From assembly GCA_011526265.1 (NCBI GenBank), contig WTJN01000009.1, forward strand, positions 1-37,628: 37,628 nucleotides of DNA, given 5' to 3'. The position numbers and the translations under genes were made by a program. This document shows, one piece after another, positions 7,374 to 17,200 of this stretch. The notes beneath the pieces were generated by a model. It did no database searches, was not told where the DNA came from, and was given only the letters and a program-made list of their open reading frames with translations. How positions within the stretch are numbered: position 1 is the first letter of the stretch; every line of letters starts with the position of its first letter. Source of the DNA: Candidatus Arcticimaribacter sp. (GTDB lineage: Bacteria; Bacteroidota; Bacteroidia; Flavobacteriales; Flavobacteriaceae).

Positions 7374-8237
7374 TCAGGGGGTAATGACTTGTTTTCTAAA
7401 GTATTGTTTCCCCACCCATGCGTTGTGGATGTTGTCCCAGGTCGTATAATGCTTAAAATCACCCAATCCCGATGCGGTCACTCCCCAAGTAGCGGCACTG
7501 AGCATGAAGTCGTCTTCATTTAGGTTGGGCGGGCGTTGTGCAGTGGCATAATTCACATAACGATAAAGGGTGTGTTGCCCTACCCGTCGTGCCGCCTCTT
7601 GTACTATTTTGGCGGAAGTTTGATGATCGGAATGGTCTCCCGGATTGAAGGTAATATCCGTATCGGGTAAGTGAATCTCAAGATCATTCTTCTCTTTCTC
7701 TTCTTTGATGATCGCCGCTATTGTTTGTTTTAAATCGGTGATGTTTGAGTATGTCGTCGATGCATCAATGGCCACCAAATTAGCACACTGCTGCGCATAG
7801 AAGCAGGCCAAAGATTTGTTTTGGTGAAGCGGAAAGCCACTGCCATCTCCATTGCCATCGGGGAGGCGTAGGAGATACATTCTGATGTTTTGGTACCGGT
7901 AAACAACGATTTTGTGTCCGTTGATTGTCGTGGTTTCTTCTTTCATTGTAGGACTTTCTCCGCTAGGGGCATTGTTTTTATTGACCAAAAATCGGAGTGC
8001 GCGAAGACTCCCTTCTTCTCGGGCTAAATAATAAGCATTGTTTCCCACCCCATGGCCGGCATCCCCGGCAGTGGTGTGTATAATGACTGTGTTGTCGTCT
8101 GTGTTTTTAATGCTTTTGGCCACATTGGGATTCATGAATAATTGCCAATCGTCTTGATGCGCTGCGACAAAAATACGTGTAGTCTGTGCCCAGAAAAGTG
8201 AAGGAATGAAAAAGATGAATAACCAAAGCCGCATCAT
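7374..8237 (-). CDS. Secreted PIG-L (LmbE) family deacetylase
   Basis: A 287-residue exported protein. Signal peptide MMRLWLFIFFIPSLFWAQ is followed at once by the PIG-L motif in the form AAHQDDWQ, which keeps the zinc ligands His and Asp and the catalytic Asp but has Gln where most relatives have Pro (AHPDD). The second zinc site HSDHQT lies in the last third (GDHSDHQTS). PIG-L enzymes remove acetyl groups from N-acetylglucosamine conjugates. An extracytoplasmic form could act on glycans or envelope material, but the substrate is unknown. It lies 25 bases downstream of trehalase and 2 bases upstream of DUF1272. Confidence 0.85.
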   Translation of the reverse strand: MMRLWLFIFFIPSLFWAQTTRIFVAAHQDDWQLFMNPNVAKSIKNTDDNTVIIHTTAGDAGHGVGNNAYYLAREEGSLRALRFLVNKNNAPSGESPTMKEETTTINGHKIVVYRYQNIRMYLLRLPDGNGDGSGFPLHQNKSLACFYAQQCANLVAIDASTTYSNITDLKQTIAAIIKEEKEKNDLEIHLPDTDITFNPGDHSDHQTSAKIVQEAARRVGQHTLYRYVNYATAQRPPNLNEDDFMLSAATWGVTASGLGDFKHYTTWDNIHNAWVGKQYFRKQVITP

Positions 8238-8262
8238 TGAAAGAAATTGAGATCTCTACAAT

Positions 8263-9780
8263 TTACATTAAATTTTCCGACTTCAATTTTTTTTGAAAGG
8301 CAAGAATGACCCCATTGGTCCATCCAAAACCGTCTTGTACCGCATATTCGCCCCCTCCACTGAGCAGGTCGGTATCCACGACATTATATTTCTCAAGACA
8401 TTTCCCGGTACGTTGATACACATCGGTTGTTAGTTTCACCCATCTTTTGGCGATGGTATGAGCGAGCTGGTCATATCCATAGTTTTTTAGCCCAATAAAC
8501 GTCATCCACTGAAGAGGGGCCCAACCGTTGGGGGCATCCCATTGCTCACCTGTCGTATTGAGCGTTGTGATCACTCCTCCATCTTTGAGGAAGTCGGTAG
8601 CAATCTTATTTGCACAAGCTTGGGCCTGATCAGGGCGAGCAATATTGAATGCGAGGGGGTACATCCCCGCTAGTGTTAGCGCTGGTGTGGGGGAAAGGGT
8701 ATTGATCCATAGGTCATGAAAAAAACCGGTCTTTTCGTTCCAAAACATCTTTCTAAGCAGTTGCTTCCTTTTCTCTGCTTTGTTTTGGTACAAACTTTCT
8801 TGTTTGGCCCATCCTTTTTCCGCTGCGCTTTGGGCAAGCGTTTCTTCGAGTTGATAGAGCAAACAATTTAAATCAATGGGAAGTATTTCCCCAGTTTGAA
8901 TGCTGGTCAGATCTTGCGGGTTTTGGAGCCATCGCGAACTAAAGTCCCATCCTGACGCACATGCAGCCCTTAGGTGGGCAAAGAGATCCGCATCATCACG
9001 GCCGGTCGTCTGGGCTAGTTCAATATCGATTTGATGCATTTCTGGCCTCGGATGTTGATGCACATCCCAATAGCGGTTCAATGGTCCATCTGGAGTGTAT
9101 ACCGCTTGTTTTTGTTTGGGTGTGTTCTTGGTGACTTTTGTTTCGTCTTGCATCCAAAAAAGGTATTCTTTTTCCAACACCTCGAAATACTCTCCCAAGA
9201 CAGTATTTCCTTTTTCTTGGGCCAGTAGTTGCACCATGAGACTAAAAAATGGGGGTTGAGAACGCCCTAAAAAATAACTCCGATTTCCGTTGGGGATATA
9301 CCCAAATGTTGTGATGAGATGGGCAAAATTTTTCACCATGTTCTCAATCATCTCCACACGCCCACTTTGTTGTAGGCCCAATTGGGTAAAATAACTGTCC
9401 CAATAATAAATTTCATTGAATCTACCTCCGGGAACAATATAGGGATAGGGCAATGGTAGCAAGGAACTGCCCACGACCTTGGTGTCTTTCTCGCGAGTCA
9501 ATACGTCCCAGAGTTGTTCAATGTGCACTTCTATGGGTTGTTCGGTATTGCTCACAAAGGAAGTAGAGCGGGAGGGGGAAGGTTGAAAGTGCTGATTAAA
9601 AAAGGTTTCTAAGTTAAAGTCAGCGTTGTTTTTTTCCGTTCGATAAGCCGCCAGTATTTCACTGGGTTTTTTCAATGGAAGTGCGTCTGAAAGCATTTTT
9701 CCGTCTTCCCATATTTGACTGGCATGCAAGTCGGTGAACAATTCTTCGTAGATGTGTTCTGGAGAGTGTATTCTAGTCAT
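8263..9780 (-). CDS. treF: Alpha,alpha-trehalase (GH37), cytoplasmic
   Basis: A 505-residue GH37 trehalase that splits trehalose into two glucoses. Both family signatures are present: PGGRFNEIYYWDSYF and QWDAPNGWAPLQW. The general acid Asp is in ASGWDFSSRW and the C-terminal catalytic Glu in CLEKYNV, followed by the GGGEYAVQDGFGWTNGV loop. There is no signal peptide, so it acts in the cytoplasm, like E. coli TreF rather than TreA. I choose ATG at 9780; a TTG at 9786 would overlap the MFS stop. It lies two bases behind the MFS gene, implying that the carrier supplies its substrate. Confidence 0.95.
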   Translation of the reverse strand: MTRIHSPEHIYEELFTDLHASQIWEDGKMLSDALPLKKPSEILAAYRTEKNNADFNLETFFNQHFQPSPSRSTSFVSNTEQPIEVHIEQLWDVLTREKDTKVVGSSLLPLPYPYIVPGGRFNEIYYWDSYFTQLGLQQSGRVEMIENMVKNFAHLITTFGYIPNGNRSYFLGRSQPPFFSLMVQLLAQEKGNTVLGEYFEVLEKEYLFWMQDETKVTKNTPKQKQAVYTPDGPLNRYWDVHQHPRPEMHQIDIELAQTTGRDDADLFAHLRAACASGWDFSSRWLQNPQDLTSIQTGEILPIDLNCLLYQLEETLAQSAAEKGWAKQESLYQNKAEKRKQLLRKMFWNEKTGFFHDLWINTLSPTPALTLAGMYPLAFNIARPDQAQACANKIATDFLKDGGVITTLNTTGEQWDAPNGWAPLQWMTFIGLKNYGYDQLAHTIAKRWVKLTTDVYQRTGKCLEKYNVVDTDLLSGGGEYAVQDGFGWTNGVILAFQKKLKSENLM

Positions 9781-9782
9781 GA

Positions 9783-11006
9783 TCAACCCTTGGACTGTGT
9801 CAGTTTTTTCAGCATCACCAATGCAATCAGTAATGCTCCGATGGGGAGCAGGGTGTAGTAAAAACCTTGCGCGGGGCCAATGTCAGCAAACAAAAAGCCC
9901 ATGGCCCGAGAACCCAATGTTCCGCCTAAGGCGGAAAACACGATGATTAGCCCCGTCATGGGACTATGGAGTTTGTTGGGGAGTGCTGTCAACACTGCCG
10001 AATTCAACAGGGGGTAGATGGGCGAAATAAAAAGCCCAACCAATGGAAAAGCATAGGCGAGTAAAGGAACATCTTTTAACTGCGACGTACCGGCACTTAC
10101 CACGCCAATGGATACCGTTTTGGGAAGTACAAAAACAATCATGAGAATAGACAATAAAATGCATCCACCAGTAACATAAAACCAAGAATAACGCTGCGCG
10201 AGGATTCCTGCGATAAGGCGTCCAATGCCCAGTGAAATGGCAAAAATACTCGCCATCATGATCGAAACATTTTCAGAAAGCGCCAGTACTTCTTTGTTGA
10301 AAGTAGGCAGCCATGTCATGATGCCTTGCTCTACCATAACAAAAAGAAAAGCGGCTAAAACAAACACCAAAACAAGTAGCTTGGTGATGAGTCTAAACAT
10401 TTGTTTGAAATCATCCCACAGGTCAGTCCCTGGGATTTGATCCCCTTCATTGAAGGCTACTTTTCTCAATAAAAAAATGGAAAGCAAAGCGAGCCCCGCC
10501 AATACCCAGTAGACCCGTAACCAAGCGTCAGGTTGTCCCTCGGTATTGAAAAATGGGAAAAGAAAATAGGCCAAAGCAATGCCGAACATGAATACCCCTT
10601 CAATGCTACTCATTAAACTGCTATGTTCATTATCGTTGTTGGTCACTAGACCAATGGAGGCATATACCGAAACTTTGATCAACGCAAAAGCGGCACCGAC
10701 GCAGCCGAACAAAACCTTGGCCGCAAAAAATGAATTCCCAAGGGCCATGTAAATACACGCAAAACAAACCAGAGCCAAGGCTGCGAGCATGACGCGTTTG
10801 TATCCAATCCGTGGTAAAAACGAAGCAACCATAAACGAAACAATCGCAATGGGTAAATCTTTATAAGCTTCTAAAACACTGGCCTCGACTTCTCCGACGC
10901 CATATCGATGAATCGATTTTAGTATAACAATACCGACACTGTTGAGCAGGATAGCAAAGACAAAATAGTTGACGTAGAGCGAAAGTTTAATTCCAACGGT
11001 TTTCAT
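9783..11006 (-). CDS. MFS transporter, probable trehalose or sugar carrier
   Basis: A 407-residue membrane protein with about 11-12 hydrophobic segments and an MFS layout. The cytoplasmic loop between TM2 and TM3 reads LPRIGYKRVM, and a long central loop (residues ~195-220, FNEGDQIPGTDLWDDFKQM) divides the halves. ATG at 11006 gives MKTVGIKLSLYVNYF, just before TM1; upstream in-frame codons overlap the HAD gene and encode an unrelated extension. The gene is 2 bases from trehalase and 19 bases behind the HAD phosphatase. Trehalose transport is inferred only from this context. Confidence 0.85.
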   Translation of the reverse strand: MKTVGIKLSLYVNYFVFAILLNSVGIVILKSIHRYGVGEVEASVLEAYKDLPIAIVSFMVASFLPRIGYKRVMLAALALVCFACIYMALGNSFFAAKVLFGCVGAAFALIKVSVYASIGLVTNNDNEHSSLMSSIEGVFMFGIALAYFLFPFFNTEGQPDAWLRVYWVLAGLALLSIFLLRKVAFNEGDQIPGTDLWDDFKQMFRLITKLLVLVFVLAAFLFVMVEQGIMTWLPTFNKEVLALSENVSIMMASIFAISLGIGRLIAGILAQRYSWFYVTGGCILLSILMIVFVLPKTVSIGVVSAGTSQLKDVPLLAYAFPLVGLFISPIYPLLNSAVLTALPNKLHSPMTGLIIVFSALGGTLGSRAMGFLFADIGPAQGFYYTLLPIGALLIALVMLKKLTQSKG

Positions 11007-11025
11007 ACATGGGTTTTCTTTGTTC

Positions 11026-11850
11026 CTAAAGTAAATGTTTTTCAAGAAAAAGAGCGACTCCGTCATTGATATTTGACTCCGTTTGATAGGAAGCAAGGTT
11101 CAAAATTTCCTTTTTGGCATTGGCAACGGCAACTCCCCAACCGCTTTTTTCAAGTAAAGTCGCATCGTTGTAATTGTCGCCAAAGGCGACCACATTCGCT
11201 AACCCAATGGTTGGATACTTTTTTTGCAGCAACAATTCAAGTGCTGAAGCTTTGTCTTGCATTTTGTGGCTCACTTCTATATAGGTGTCTTTTGAGCGAT
11301 ATGCATGAACGTCTTGGGCAAAATTTTCGCTCAGGAAAGCATACATGCGTTCAATGTCAATGGCCTCCCCCATACACATTACTTTATGGGCAGATATTTT
11401 GCGTTTTCTCCAATCCTCAAGGGTCGCAGATAATGGTCGGATAGCTGGAATTACTTTGGTGTTGTGCGCTTCTCGTTTGGCCCAATAGTCTTGTCTAGGC
11501 ACCCACCATTCATCGTTGTAATAAAGGCTTAAATGGATTTTGTTTTGTTGTTTTTCGACAAAATCCACCATGGCAGCCAAGACGTCTAAAGGTATTTCTT
11601 GACTCCAGATGGTCTCGTTTTCTGTGCGCACCAAACTTCCGTTGTAGGCAATCAGGGGATGATTTTCAATTCCCAATGCTTGTTGCAATAAGCGTAAAGA
11701 CTTCGGCATACGGGAGGAGATCAGTACGATGGGAAATTTTGTGCTGAGTTGTTGAAAAACAGCGCTTGTTTTTTTGGAGAGCTCACGGTCTTTGTCAAGC
11801 AGTGTTCCGTCAATATCGGAACAAATAAGTTGAATGGATGGATTAGACAT
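11026..11850 (-). CDS. Cof-type HAD-IIB phosphatase
   Basis: A 274-residue cytosolic hydrolase. Motif I is CSDIDGTLLDKD (nucleophile Asp, then acid/base Asp), motif II VLISSR, motif III Lys in MQDKASALELL, and motif IV VAFGDNYNDATLLEKSG. A large C2-type cap occupies residues ~85-190. Members dephosphorylate sugar phosphates, FMN or pyridoxal phosphate with broad specificity. Next to trehalase and an MFS carrier, a sugar-phosphate substrate is plausible but unproved. It overlaps the upstream glycosyltransferase gene by 8 bases. Confidence 0.9.
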   Translation of the reverse strand: MSNPSIQLICSDIDGTLLDKDRELSKKTSAVFQQLSTKFPIVLISSRMPKSLRLLQQALGIENHPLIAYNGSLVRTENETIWSQEIPLDVLAAMVDFVEKQQNKIHLSLYYNDEWWVPRQDYWAKREAHNTKVIPAIRPLSATLEDWRKRKISAHKVMCMGEAIDIERMYAFLSENFAQDVHAYRSKDTYIEVSHKMQDKASALELLLQKKYPTIGLANVVAFGDNYNDATLLEKSGWGVAVANAKKEILNLASYQTESNINDGVALFLEKHLL

Positions 11851-12970
11851 GTTCGATGAATTTTATCCAATCATGCACAAATCCTTTCCAAGTATATTTC
11901 TCCCTGGTGGTTTGATATTGTTGGATACACAGTTGCTGTATTCTAGGCGTACAAATTTCTCGAATGCCTTTGGAAATGGAATCAACATCAGGGGAAACAA
12001 TGATGCCCGTGCGGTCTTTTTCGACACTCGATGCCATCCCAGGATGGTGGGTCACCAAAAGAGGAGTTTCAAAGTGATAGGCCATGGCCAACACTCCACT
12101 TTGCGTTGCTGTTTTGTAGGGAAGGACCACAGCATCTGCTGCAGAGAAGTAGATCCTTGCCTTTTCATGTGTTACAAATTGAAGATCCAATGCTACGTTA
12201 TCTTGTAATTTTAAGCGTTCAATGATGGACGAATACTTGTCAAAGTTTTCATAGGGCTCCCCAACAATCCAGAGGGTTTTATCCCGATGATCGGCCATGG
12301 CCTTGATCAATAAATCGAGTCCTTTGTAGGCTCTGATGAGTCCAAAAAATAAGAGATTTTTTTTGTTCGATTTTGCTTTGATCCGTTGAAGCGCTTCATT
12401 TTTGGGAAGCGCTTTGGGCATGCTTTTGGGCAAGGGATGCGGATGCGACCACACCGGTTTGTTTTTGGCAATGGATAAAATTTCTTGCTTCACTGCGTCA
12501 GAGAAACAACAAAAGGCATCCATTTGATGCGCAAAGCGTTTTAGTAAAAATCGATCCCAAGGTTTTGGTTCATGCGGTGTCCAGTTGTCTACTAGTGCAA
12601 TTTTTTTAGTCCCAGAGGGCAAGCATTTTGCTAGGGCATTCCAGCATGGAATGAGAAAAGGCGTCCATAGACGAAAAACGGCAACAGAAGGTTCTATGTT
12701 TGAAAGTTCTCGAGCAACTTCCCGCCATTGGAGGGGATTATACGCATGGATTTTTTGCTGAATGATATCAGAAGTGGTCGTTTGGTTTTGATCCAGCTGC
12801 GATTGCCCGGGAAAAAGAAAATTGGGATATAAATGGTTAAAAGTCCACAATTGGATAGCACGCTTCTCTTCGACAAGGGTTTGTCCAAAATACATTTGTG
12901 TTTCTGCAATACCTCCACGGTAGGGTGGTGCTGGACCAAGAAGAACAATATCCGTTTTTTCGGGTCTCAT
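11843..12970 (-). CDS. Glycosyltransferase, GT4-like (GT-B fold)
   Basis: A 375-residue cytoplasmic glycosyltransferase. The N terminus IVLLGPAPPYRGGIAETQ is the usual GT-B glycine-rich start. The C-terminal half has FFGLIRAYKGLDLLIKAM, GEPYENFDKY and the donor-binding stretch ADAVVLPYKTATQSGVLAMA (a Gln sits where many relatives have a second Glu). Acceptor and donor cannot be read from the sequence; a lipid or envelope glycan is possible given the membrane hydroxylase in front. ATG directly follows the TAA of that gene (TAAATG), so the pair is translationally coupled. Confidence 0.88.
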   Translation of the reverse strand: MRPEKTDIVLLGPAPPYRGGIAETQMYFGQTLVEEKRAIQLWTFNHLYPNFLFPGQSQLDQNQTTTSDIIQQKIHAYNPLQWREVARELSNIEPSVAVFRLWTPFLIPCWNALAKCLPSGTKKIALVDNWTPHEPKPWDRFLLKRFAHQMDAFCCFSDAVKQEILSIAKNKPVWSHPHPLPKSMPKALPKNEALQRIKAKSNKKNLLFFGLIRAYKGLDLLIKAMADHRDKTLWIVGEPYENFDKYSSIIERLKLQDNVALDLQFVTHEKARIYFSAADAVVLPYKTATQSGVLAMAYHFETPLLVTHHPGMASSVEKDRTGIIVSPDVDSISKGIREICTPRIQQLCIQQYQTTREKYTWKGFVHDWIKFIEHV

Positions 12971-14230
12971 TTAGGCCAAAATTTTAACGCGATCGGGTCG
13001 AGTAGGGGCCACCCAAAGCGTCAAAACGAAACCGATTACCCCGTAGGCCAGTACGGTTAGTGCAAAGGTGTAATTTTCTAAAAACACTCCATTTTGATAG
13101 GCCCAGAAAAGGAAGAGAAGACTGCAGCTGTGGCGAAATATTTCGAAGTTTAATGCCCATCGAAAACCATCCATTATTGCAGTATAACCAAAAATTCCAA
13201 ACAAAATAAAGCCAGCAAATACCATTTGTTGAGCTGTGTCTAGGTCGCTAATGGTGGCGAGAAAATACAACATGAAATAGTTCATTGCCACAAAATGAAA
13301 ACCTGCAAAAACCTTGAGCGGTAGGGCATAGTTTGGGGCATATTTTTTTTGCGAAAAAACATCGGTTACGGATGAACGGGGATATTTTTGAGCGACATCT
13401 GCAGGACGCCAACCGGTGGGTTTCCACCAAAGGAGCAATTTATCTTTCCATTTTTTTGTGTGCCAGGCATCGGTGATTAACCCCCAGAGATGTTGAAAAT
13501 TGATCAAAAGTGGGTTCCAACTTTGCACCGGTTTGATCGTGCCATAGACACAAGGAACGTCATCCATTTCTTCTTGAAAGGTGCCGAACATTCTATCCCA
13601 TACACAAAAAATTGCCGATAAATTTTTATCGACATATTCGGGATTGATCGCGTGATGCACACGGTGTTGTGAGGGCGTGACCAAAACATATTCCAACCAC
13701 CCTAATTTCCCAATATGTTGGGTGTGGTACCAAAATTGACCAAAGAGATGTAGCGGTGCCAATACAATAATGACTTGATGTGGGACACCCAACAGCGCTG
13801 CAGGAATGAGGAATAGGGCGCCAAATTCGATCAAGTTAGAAATGCTTTGCCGAAGCGCACAAGCCAGATTGAACTCCTCGCTACTGTGATGAATGATGTG
13901 ATAGTTCCAAAAAATATTGATGGAGTGGTTGAGTCGGTGGCCCCAGTAGCTCGCAAAGTCAATACAGATGAATGAAATGACATAAACCACAATTCCATCA
14001 GAGAGTTCCATCAGGTGCAGGTGCTCAAAAATAAAAGGATAGCTAATCAGCGCTAAGCCAATACCCAACACATCTTTCAACAAGTTGGTTATTCCAGAGC
14101 TCAAGCTCGAGAGCGTATCCATGAAGGAATAGGTTTGTTTTTTTTTCCAAAATCCATAAATGATTTCCAGCATCATCAAACCCAAGAATCCTGGTATTGC
14201 GATGAGCAAAATGTTGGCATAAGTTTCCAC
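12971..14230 (-). CDS. Fatty acid hydroxylase / sterol desaturase family membrane protein
   Basis: A 419-residue di-iron membrane oxygenase. The His clusters are present: SYWGHRLNHSINIFWNYHIIHHSSEEFN contains HRLNH and HIIHHS (given here in parts), and QHRVHHAINPEY supplies the third. There are about eight hydrophobic segments, with an extra C-terminal group of four TM helices not seen in minimal family members. The layout resembles alkylglycerol monooxygenase/TMEM195-like proteins; the lipid substrate is unknown. I favour GTG at 14230, giving (M)ETYANILLIAIPGF, over ATG at 14284, which would overlap secA by 25 bases. It is the first gene behind secA (29-base gap) and heads the ten-gene leftward string. 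Confidence 0.88.
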   Translation of the reverse strand: METYANILLIAIPGFLGLMMLEIIYGFWKKKQTYSFMDTLSSLSSGITNLLKDVLGIGLALISYPFIFEHLHLMELSDGIVVYVISFICIDFASYWGHRLNHSINIFWNYHIIHHSSEEFNLACALRQSISNLIEFGALFLIPAALLGVPHQVIIVLAPLHLFGQFWYHTQHIGKLGWLEYVLVTPSQHRVHHAINPEYVDKNLSAIFCVWDRMFGTFQEEMDDVPCVYGTIKPVQSWNPLLINFQHLWGLITDAWHTKKWKDKLLLWWKPTGWRPADVAQKYPRSSVTDVFSQKKYAPNYALPLKVFAGFHFVAMNYFMLYFLATISDLDTAQQMVFAGFILFGIFGYTAIMDGFRWALNFEIFRHSCSLLFLFWAYQNGVFLENYTFALTVLAYGVIGFVLTLWVAPTRPDRVKILA

Positions 14231-14259
14231 AGCACTTATTTTGAAAAAAAAGGTACGAA

Positions 14260-17200
14260 TTATTTTTTTCCGATCAAGACCCAATCTCCACCTTTCAACA
14301 AGGGTTCGGCTTGTTTGAACTTTACCGTTTTGGATTCCCCATTGACTTTGTGCTTGATTTCAACCCTGTCATTGCGACCAATTTTTGGGAGTTCTCTGGT
14401 GATTGTTTCCACCGTTGCTCTTGATGCTCGACTGGCCCCTGCTCCGATTTCGCGTTGTTTGGCCGCCATCTCTTCGGTGTTTAAGACGTCGTCTTTAGAG
14501 GTCTTTAAGGCCTCTTTTCTTCGCGGTTTTTTGGCTTCTTGAATAGAATTTTCTTGGGCAGGAATACTCCCTTTGAGCAAGAAGGAAATGACTTCTCTAT
14601 TGAGGTTTTCCATCATAACTTTGAAAAGTTCAAATGCCTCGAATTTATAAATCAGTAGCGGATCTTTTTGTTCGTGTACGGCCAATTGAACCGATTGCTT
14701 TAACTCGTCCATTTTTCTTAAATGGTTTTTCCAAGCCTCGTCAATCAGGGCAAGTGTGATGTTGCGCTCAAAGTCTTCAATCAATTGTTTTCCTTGCGAT
14801 TGATATGCTTTTTCAAGGTGGGTAACCACATTCAAGGTTTTGTTGCCGTCGGTAAAAGGAACAACGATTTTTTCAAACTTGTTGCCTGGGCGCTCAAATA
14901 CATTTTTAATGACTGGGAAAGTCAATGTGGCATTGATTTCTCCTTTTTGACGGTAGTAGTCAAAAGTGGTTTGGTAAAGCTGATCGATCAGATCGGCTTC
15001 GGTCATAGCTTCAAATTTATCGCGCTGAACGGGAGAGGTAATGGAGAATGTGCTGATGATTTCAAATTCAAAGTTTTTGAAATCGTTTGTTGCTTTATTA
15101 TTGAGTACAATGGTTTCGCAGGTTTCAAAGAGCATATTGGCAATATCCACTTTGAGGCGATCCCCTTGCAGAGCGTGCATCCGTCTTTTGTAAATTACCT
15201 CGCGTTGCGCATTCATCACGTCGTCGTATTCCAACAGACGTTTTCGAATTCCAAAGTTGTTTTCTTCTACTTTTTTTTGGGCGCGTTCTATGGACTTGGT
15301 CATCATGGAATGCTGAATGACTTCGCCTTCTTCCAAGCCCATTCTATCCATTACCTTGGCAACGCGTTCGGAGCCAAAAAGGCGCATGAGGTTGTCTTCC
15401 AGTGATACGAAAAACTGAGAACTCCCTGGGTCTCCTTGTCGACCCGATCGCCCTCTCAATTGTCGGTCGACTCGTCGGGAGTCGTGGCGTTCTGTCCCAA
15501 TAATGGCTAATCCACCCGCTGCTTTTACTTGGTCTGACAGTTTAATGTCTGTTCCACGTCCGGCCATATTGGTGGCAATGGTGACCACACCCGCATTTCC
15601 TGCTTCTGCAACTATGTCTGCTTCTTTTTTGTGCAGCTTCGCATTGAGGACGTTGTGTTTCACTTTTCGAATGTTGAGCATTTTACTCAATAATTCAGAA
15701 ATCTCTACGGAAGTAGTTCCAATCAACACCGGTCGACCCGCTTGGGAGAGTTGTGTGACCTCTTCAATAACCGCGTTGTATTTTTCTCTTTTGGTTTTAT
15801 AGATCAAGTCTTCCTCGTCCTTTCGGGCAATGGGTCGATTGGTGGGTATTTCAACCACATCGAGTTCATAGATTTCCCAAAACTCTCCCGCTTCTGTAAT
15901 GGCTGTCCCTGTCATCCCAGAAAGCTTGTGGTACATACGGAAATAGTTTTGCAAAGTCACCGTCGCAAAGGTTTGTGTAGCGGCTTCGATCTTTACATTT
16001 TCTTTGGCTTCAATGGCTTGGTGTAAACCGTCCGAATAACGACGCCCTTCCATGATCCGCCCCGTTTGCTCGTCTACGATCATGACTTTGTTGTCCATAA
16101 CAACATATTCTGTATCCTTTTCAAAAAGCGCATAGGCTTTGAAAAGTTGATTCATGGTATGGATGCGTTCACTTTTGACGTTGAAATCTTTGAGAAGGAT
16201 TTCTTTTTTGGCGGCTTCTACTTCGGGTTTCAGCGCCTCATTTTCAATTTTTGCTAGGGCTGTTCCAATGTCTGGAAGAACAAAAAAGTCTTTGTCTTGA
16301 ACACTGGCCGAGAGGGTCTCTACCCCTTTATCGGTTAATTCAACGGCATTGTTTTTCTCATCAATGGTAAAGTACAATTCGGCATCAATGACATGCATTT
16401 CACGATTGTTATCCTGCATGTAAAAGTTTTCCGTTTTTTGAAGTAGTTGCTTTATACCCTCCTCGCTAAGAAATTTAATGAGCGCTTTGTTTTTGGGCAA
16501 ACCTCGATGAACGCGATACAATAATTTTCCTCCTTCATCGGTGTCCCCTTCTGCAATTTTCTTTTTGGCTCCGGCCAACACAGTGGTCAGGGTACTGCGT
16601 TGTTTGGTATACAGTTCGGAGACCTTTGGTTTCAACTGGTCAAACTCATGACGGTCTCCTTCTGGTATGGGTCCTGAAATGATGAGGGGCGTTCGCGCGT
16701 CGTCTACCAAAACAGAGTCAACTTCGTCAACAATGGCGTAGTGATGTTTGCGTTGCACCAAATCCTCTGGGGTATGCGACATGTTGTCCCGCAAATAGTC
16801 GAAACCAAATTCATTGTTTGTTCCATAGGTGATGTCAGCGAGATAGGCGTTTCTTCTGGCTGCAGAGTTGGGTTGATGCAGATCAATACAATCGACCCGT
16901 AGCCCATGAAATTCGAAAATGGGTGCCATCCATGCGCTGTCGCGCTTGGCCAAATAATCATTCACCGTGACCAAATGAACTCCCTTTCCTGTCAAGGCAT
17001 TTAAGTATACTGGGAGGGTGGCTACAAGGGTTTTTCCTTCCCCCGTTTGCATTTCAGCAATTTTTCCTTGGTGCATGGCAATGCCTCCTATTAACTGCAC
17101 GTCGTAGTGGATCATGTCCCATGTGATGGATTTGCCTGCGGCGTCCCAGCTGTTGTGCCAAACCGCTTCATCGTTGTTTAAAACGACATACGCGTGGTTT

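Noticed and set aside
14722-15405. A 227-codon open frame on the plus strand inside secA
   Set aside because: It is antisense to the strongly conserved SecA frame and its product is a compositional shadow without any domain.
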